Assembly (NCBI GenBank): GCA_965207705.1
Contig: OZ242292.1
Span: forward strand, 434,001 to 498,000
Direction: 5' to 3'
DNA length: 64,000 bases
DNA from: JAAOII01 sp965207705
Lineage (GTDB): Bacteria > Pseudomonadota > Gammaproteobacteria > CBDBNL01 > JAAOII01
The notes under the pieces are model-generated. The model did no database searches, had not been told where the DNA came from, and saw nothing but the letters and a program-made list of their open reading frames with translations. Positions within the stretch are counted from its first letter, which is position 1, and each line of letters begins with the position of its first letter. Of the stretch, positions 60,470-64,000 are shown one piece after another. The position numbers and the translations under genes are program-made.

Positions 60470-63400
60470 TATGAAGGACTTCCAGCTACCTTGTCATATA
60501 CTTCTATTTGGTCACCTGCCTTGACATTCTTGTAGTCCTTAACTCCTATGCCACATTCAATTCCTTTATGCACTTCTTTTACATTTTCCTTAAATCGGCG
60601 CAAAGATTCAAGCACTCCTTCATATATGACTTTGTCGTCGCGCAGGACTCTAATTGGCTTATCTTTGTAAATTATGCCTTCCGACACTTCGCAGCCAGCT
60701 ATCTGACCAAACCTCTTAGCGCTAAAGACATCTTTCACTACAGCAACCCCTAATATCTTATCAACATCTTGTAGGACAGCATCTTCGGTAAGTGCTTTGT
60801 TCAGCTGATCTGCTAGTTCATAAATAACGTTAAAATAGTGAAGTTCGGGAATCGGCGGTTGCTTAATTGCTTGCTTAGCCGCAGGGTCAAGACGAACATT
60901 AAAACCTATTATAGTGGCTCCTGTAGCACTGGCTAAGCTGACATCCGTAGCACTAATTGCCCCTACCCCAAAGGAGACCAAATTGAACTCTGCCTGCTCA
61001 CTTTTAATATCAACAATCATGCTGCGTATTGCCTCCAAAGAACCAGTAACGTCTGTTTTGATTATCAGATTTAGCTTGCGCATTTCTGGTTCGGTTGATT
61101 CCAACAATTCCGTTACGTCTATGTCGGCAACTAATGGCTTGCCCTTAGTAATATCATTGTGGGATTCGGCAATTTCTGCCATACGACGCGCTTCTTTTTC
61201 GTTACTAACCACCATTAATACATCTCCCGCTTGGGGGACTCCATTCAAACCAAGAATATTAACTGGAGTGGAAGGATCTGCGGACTTAATCTGAGCCCCG
61301 GTATCATCTTTCATTATTTTAATCTTTCCGTAATAGGTGCCAACTAACACTATGTCACCGCGATTAATACTGCCGTGTTGCAGGATGACGGTAGCCGAAG
61401 GTCCTATGTTTTTATCCAGATTGGATTCAATTACATGGCCTCGTCCAGGAACATTTAATGCTGCCTTGAGTTCCATAACAGATGTTTGGGCTACAATGGA
61501 TTTTAATAGTTTGTCTACTCCATCGCCGCTTTTTGCCGATATTTCTACAAACTGGACATCACCGCCCCATTCTTCTGGATGCAAGCCATAACCAGAAATA
61601 TCTTTACGCGCCTGCTCTGCATCGGCTCCTTCAGCATCCATTTTATTAATTGCCACTATAATTGGAGTGTTTGCTGCTTGCGCATGCTTAATTGCTTCCA
61701 CAGTTTGAGGTTTCATTCCATCATCTGCAGCCACTACCAGCACAACTATATCAGTTAGCTTAGCCCCCCGCGCTCTCATATCACTAAAAGCCGCATGGCC
61801 AGGAGTGTCAAAGAATGTAATCTTGTCGTTATCTAAGGTGACGCTATAAGCTCCAAAATGTTGAGTTATTTTGCCTGCCTCGCTATCTGCTTGATTACTT
61901 TTACGGATATAATCCAGCAGGGTAGTTTTGCCATGGTCAACATGCCCCATAACTGTAACTATTGGAGGACGAGCTTCATATTTTGCATCCTCAGGCAAAC
62001 TATATGTTTCCTGAAATGCTTCTTCTGTTGATAGGGGTGTTTCCACATTATAGTCAAGCTCCTCGGATACCAAAACAGCTGTCTCTTTATCTATAATTCC
62101 TTTCTCATCTGGGGTAGCACCCATCTTCTTTAATTGTCTTAGCAGCTTATCTTTTTTAATAGCAAGCTTGCGAGCAAGTTCAGCCAAACTTAAATCACCT
62201 TCAAGGCTAACTTCTTTGGCTATTGAGGAAGTTGGTCTAATAAATTTATGGTGATTCTCAATTTTTATATTGCTTTTCTTAATATTTTGAGTTCTGATTT
62301 GGTCAAAAGAGAGGTCTTTAACATTCTCTCCTTTAATTGCCTCAGTAAACTCCAATGCGTCCTCCGCAGTTATTTGTACCCCGTAACGTTGAGCTGCCTT
62401 CTCCTCTTTGTCGCGTAACTCAGGGCTTAGTTTGCTCTTAACTTTAGGTTTCTTATCTTTAGATGCAGCATTGAATGCTGGTTTGAAACCAGGTTTGTTA
62501 TTAGAAAAGCTCTTGCCTGGACTTCTGTTAGCACCTGTTCCTGGACTATATCTGCTACCATCTTTGTTAGGGGAAGAATAGGTTCTGCCAGTACCTCCTT
62601 GAGTGCCTGTTCTTTGTCCATAACCTTGCCCTGAACTCTGTCCTTGTCCTGTTCTTTGACCGTACGCTGGTCTGTTGCCTGAACCTGTTCTTTGTCCGTA
62701 TCCTTGCCCTGTACCCTGCCCTTGTCCTGTTCTTTGACCATAACCTGGTCTATCGCCTTGTCCTGTTCTTTGACCGTAGCCTGGTCTGTCGCCTTGGCCT
62801 TGACCGGTTCTTTGACCGTATCCTTGACCTTGCCCGGTTCTTTGACCGTATCCCGGTCTGTCGCCTTGTCCTGTTCTTTGACCGTATCCTGGTCTGTCGC
62901 CTTGTCCTGACCTTTGTCCGTATCCTGGTCTGTCGCCTTGACCGGTTCTTTGACCGTATCCTGGTCTGTCGCCTTGTCCTGTTCTTTGACCGTATCCTTG
63001 ACCTTGCCCTTGTCCTGTTCTTTGACCGTATCCTTGACCTTGCCCTTGTCCTGTTCTTTGACCATAACCTGGTCTGTCGCCTTGACCGGTTCTTTGACCA
63101 TAACCTGGTCTGTCGCCTTGACCGGTTCTTTGACCATATCCTTGACCTTGCCCTTGACCTGACCTTTGTCCGTATCCTTGCCCCTGACCTTGACCTGACC
63201 TTTGTCCATATCCTGGTCTATCACCTTGTCCTTGACCTGACCTTTGTCCATATCCTGGTCTATCACCTTGTCCTTGACCTGACCTTTGTCCGTATCCTTG
63301 CCCCTGACCTTGACCTTGACCTGACCTTTGTCCGTATCCTTGCCCCTGACCTTGACCTGACCTTTGTCCGTATCCTTGCCCTTGACCATAACCTGGTCTG

Positions 63401-63831
63401 CTTCCCTGCCCTTGTACTGGTCTGCTGCCAGTTGTATAAGATCTCTCAGGTGATCTATATGGCTTGGAATGTTCCCTGTCGCCTGTTCTGCCTGTTGTTC
63501 TGCCTGTTGTTCTGCCATCTCTATCACCCCCGCTGCGATATGCAGGTCTTTGTTCGTTGTCCCGAGTCCCTTGTTGGGGGCTTCGTTGGGGAGCTGGATT
63601 TTGTTTCTTAACAAAATCAATGGTGGGAGGGGTATTACTGTGCAGAGTAGTTCGTTTTAAGGTCTTTTTAGGGCGTGATAAAACGCCTCTCATCTTATCT
63701 TTATCTTGAGGTTCTATGGAATCATCAAGTTTAGAATGAGGTAGTCCTGCCTCTTTAAGCTTTCTAAGCAAAAATTGAGGGTCTGTTCCGGTTTCTGCAG
63801 CCAGTTGTCTAACTGTTGCTTTTGTGTTCAT
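60469..63831 (-). CDS. infB: Translation initiation factor IF-2 with Gly/Gln/Arg/Tyr repeat domain
   Basis: GTPase that brings initiator tRNA to the 30S subunit. The first IF2_N motif is at 1-45, then about residues 85-430 form a low-complexity region dominated by YGQRSGQGQG/YGQRTGQGDRPG units. A second IF2_N module is near 555-600 (SLAELARKLAIKKDKLLRQLKKMG). The G domain begins with VTVMGHVDHGKTTLLD (about 625-640) and has DTPGHAAFS and NKMDAEG. The C-terminal domains are standard. Total of 1120 aa is longer than the E. coli protein (890) because of the repeats. Confidence 0.96.
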   Translation of the reverse strand: MNTKATVRQLAAETGTDPQFLLRKLKEAGLPHSKLDDSIEPQDKDKMRGVLSRPKKTLKRTTLHSNTPPTIDFVKKQNPAPQRSPQQGTRDNEQRPAYRSGGDRDGRTTGRTTGRTGDREHSKPYRSPERSYTTGSRPVQGQGSRPGYGQGQGYGQRSGQGQGQGYGQRSGQGQGQGQGYGQRSGQGQGDRPGYGQRSGQGQGDRPGYGQRSGQGQGQGYGQRSGQGQGQGYGQRTGQGDRPGYGQRTGQGDRPGYGQRTGQGQGQGYGQRTGQGQGQGYGQRTGQGDRPGYGQRTGQGDRPGYGQRSGQGDRPGYGQRTGQGDRPGYGQRTGQGQGYGQRTGQGQGDRPGYGQRTGQGDRPGYGQRTGQGQGTGQGYGQRTGSGNRPAYGQRTGQGQSSGQGYGQRTGTQGGTGRTYSSPNKDGSRYSPGTGANRSPGKSFSNNKPGFKPAFNAASKDKKPKVKSKLSPELRDKEEKAAQRYGVQITAEDALEFTEAIKGENVKDLSFDQIRTQNIKKSNIKIENHHKFIRPTSSIAKEVSLEGDLSLAELARKLAIKKDKLLRQLKKMGATPDEKGIIDKETAVLVSEELDYNVETPLSTEEAFQETYSLPEDAKYEARPPIVTVMGHVDHGKTTLLDYIRKSNQADSEAGKITQHFGAYSVTLDNDKITFFDTPGHAAFSDMRARGAKLTDIVVLVVAADDGMKPQTVEAIKHAQAANTPIIVAINKMDAEGADAEQARKDISGYGLHPEEWGGDVQFVEISAKSGDGVDKLLKSIVAQTSVMELKAALNVPGRGHVIESNLDKNIGPSATVILQHGSINRGDIVLVGTYYGKIKIMKDDTGAQIKSADPSTPVNILGLNGVPQAGDVLMVVSNEKEARRMAEIAESHNDITKGKPLVADIDVTELLESTEPEMRKLNLIIKTDVTGSLEAIRSMIVDIKSEQAEFNLVSFGVGAISATDVSLASATGATIIGFNVRLDPAAKQAIKQPPIPELHYFNVIYELADQLNKALTEDAVLQDVDKILGVAVVKDVFSAKRFGQIAGCEVSEGIIYKDKPIRVLRDDKVIYEGVLESLRRFKENVKEVHKGIECGIGVKDYKNVKAGDQIEVYDKVAGSPS
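62590..63420 (-). repeat. Minisatellite in infB encoding GQ-rich units
   Basis: About 830 bp of tandem units of 18-39 bp such as TCTTTGACCGTATCCTGG, joined by TCTGTCGCCTTGTCCTG or CTTGACCTTGCCC. They encode YGQR(S/T)GQG(Q/D)-type peptides. Copies are nearly identical with scattered third-base changes. Other frames are also open across the stretch, which is a by-product of the repeat. Confidence 0.96.
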
Positions 63832-63866
63832 TGATTTTTTATTATAAAGTAATTATATTGAAATTA

Positions 63867-64000
63867 CTATACATTAGCAGAAAAACGTCTTGCTTCCAAA
63901 ATAATTTTAGCTGCCTGTTTTCCATCAATATCGGGGATGACTTCTTCAAGCTCATCTATTGAATGCTCAGCTAATTCAGAAATAGTAGATATTTTTTGCG
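63867..64000 (-). CDS. nusA: Transcription factor NusA, C-terminal end (window edge)
   Basis: The minus strand reads TISELAEHSIDELEEVIPD followed by IDGKQAAKIILEARR and a stop at 63867, typical of the NusA C-terminal helix-hairpin-helix repeat region. It precedes infB in the nusA-infB-rbfA-truB row. Only about 44 residues are in the window. Confidence 0.9.
   Translation of the reverse strand, partial: QKISTISELAEHSIDELEEVIPDIDGKQAAKIILEARRFSANV

Noticed and set aside
62427..63620. A 397-aa minus-strand open frame overlapping infB
   Set aside because: It is the alternate frame of the infB minisatellite; periodic composition keeps several frames open.

Overview
The window looks like chromosomal core DNA of an AT-rich gammaproteobacterium. 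The evidence is gene content and order: the fab cluster followed by mltG-tmk-holB, rplU-rpmA-obgE-proB, tRNA-Leu-tig-clpP-clpX-lon, hflD next to purB, dapA-bamC-purC, nusA-infB-rbfA-truB, plus SdhE/YgfX, DsbB, two Pal lipoproteins, LspA-IspH and a porin (a Gram-negative envelope). I cannot place it more finely. No phage, insertion sequence, integrase, rRNA or CRISPR array was seen. Nearly all genes to about 37 kb are on the minus strand; plus-strand genes appear mainly between 37.9 and 52.4 kb.

Layout. 1-5.7 kb: fatty-acid synthesis and associated genes (rpmF, fabD, fabG, acpP, fabF, mltG, tmk, holB), with plsX, fabH and pabC absent from their usual places. 6-6.8 kb: a two-gene unit resembling a PanA (Panacea/DUF4065) antitoxin with a small two-helix membrane protein. 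7.2-15.97 kb: lipB, an aspartokinase, a D,D-carboxypeptidase, tRNA-Arg, pgk, a sulfite-reduction block (sulfite reductase, DUF934, cysG) and fdxA. 16.1-18.8 kb: an in-frame fusion of a full-length Fic protein to a full-length YggS-type PLP protein, with an 11-unit palindromic array upstream whose spacing is 30 or 40-41 bp. 18.8-29.7 kb: dsbB, ispH, lspA, ubiG, a porin-like protein and a lipoprotein, proB-obgE-rpmA-rplU, a metallo-hydrolase, sdhE and ygfX. 29.8-37.8 kb: purB, hflD, lon, clpX, clpP, tig, tRNA-Leu. 37.9-48.9 kb: asparaginase, purC-bamC-dapA, tRNA-Arg, tRNA-His, an orphan solute-binding lipoprotein, recJ-rppH, rpsI-rplM, a glycerate kinase, rsmD. 49-64 kb: two pal genes, murB, hemE, dxs, infA, gltB and truB-rbfA-infB-nusA.

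Two features run through the whole window. First, many otherwise conserved proteins carry short in-frame tandem repeats or low-complexity inserts (Tmk, Pgk, DUF934, Fic-YggS linker, ProB, ObgE, L21, YgfX, RppH, S9, TruB, IF2), and similar short tandem repeats occur between genes, which suggests frequent replication slippage with weak purging. Second, a dispersed GC-rich palindromic element recurs at least eight times, always just 3' of a stop codon and in one orientation relative to the gene it follows, like a REP/BIME family. In two copies the palindrome core is present in opposite orientations.

Most interesting candidates: the Fic-YggS fusion with its palindromic upstream array; the PanA-like pair; the 3'-end palindrome family; the 203-residue acidic N-terminal extension of ribosomal protein S9; and a recJ whose homologous N-terminus extends upstream of any usual start codon. 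All identifications come from reading sequence motifs, without database searches.
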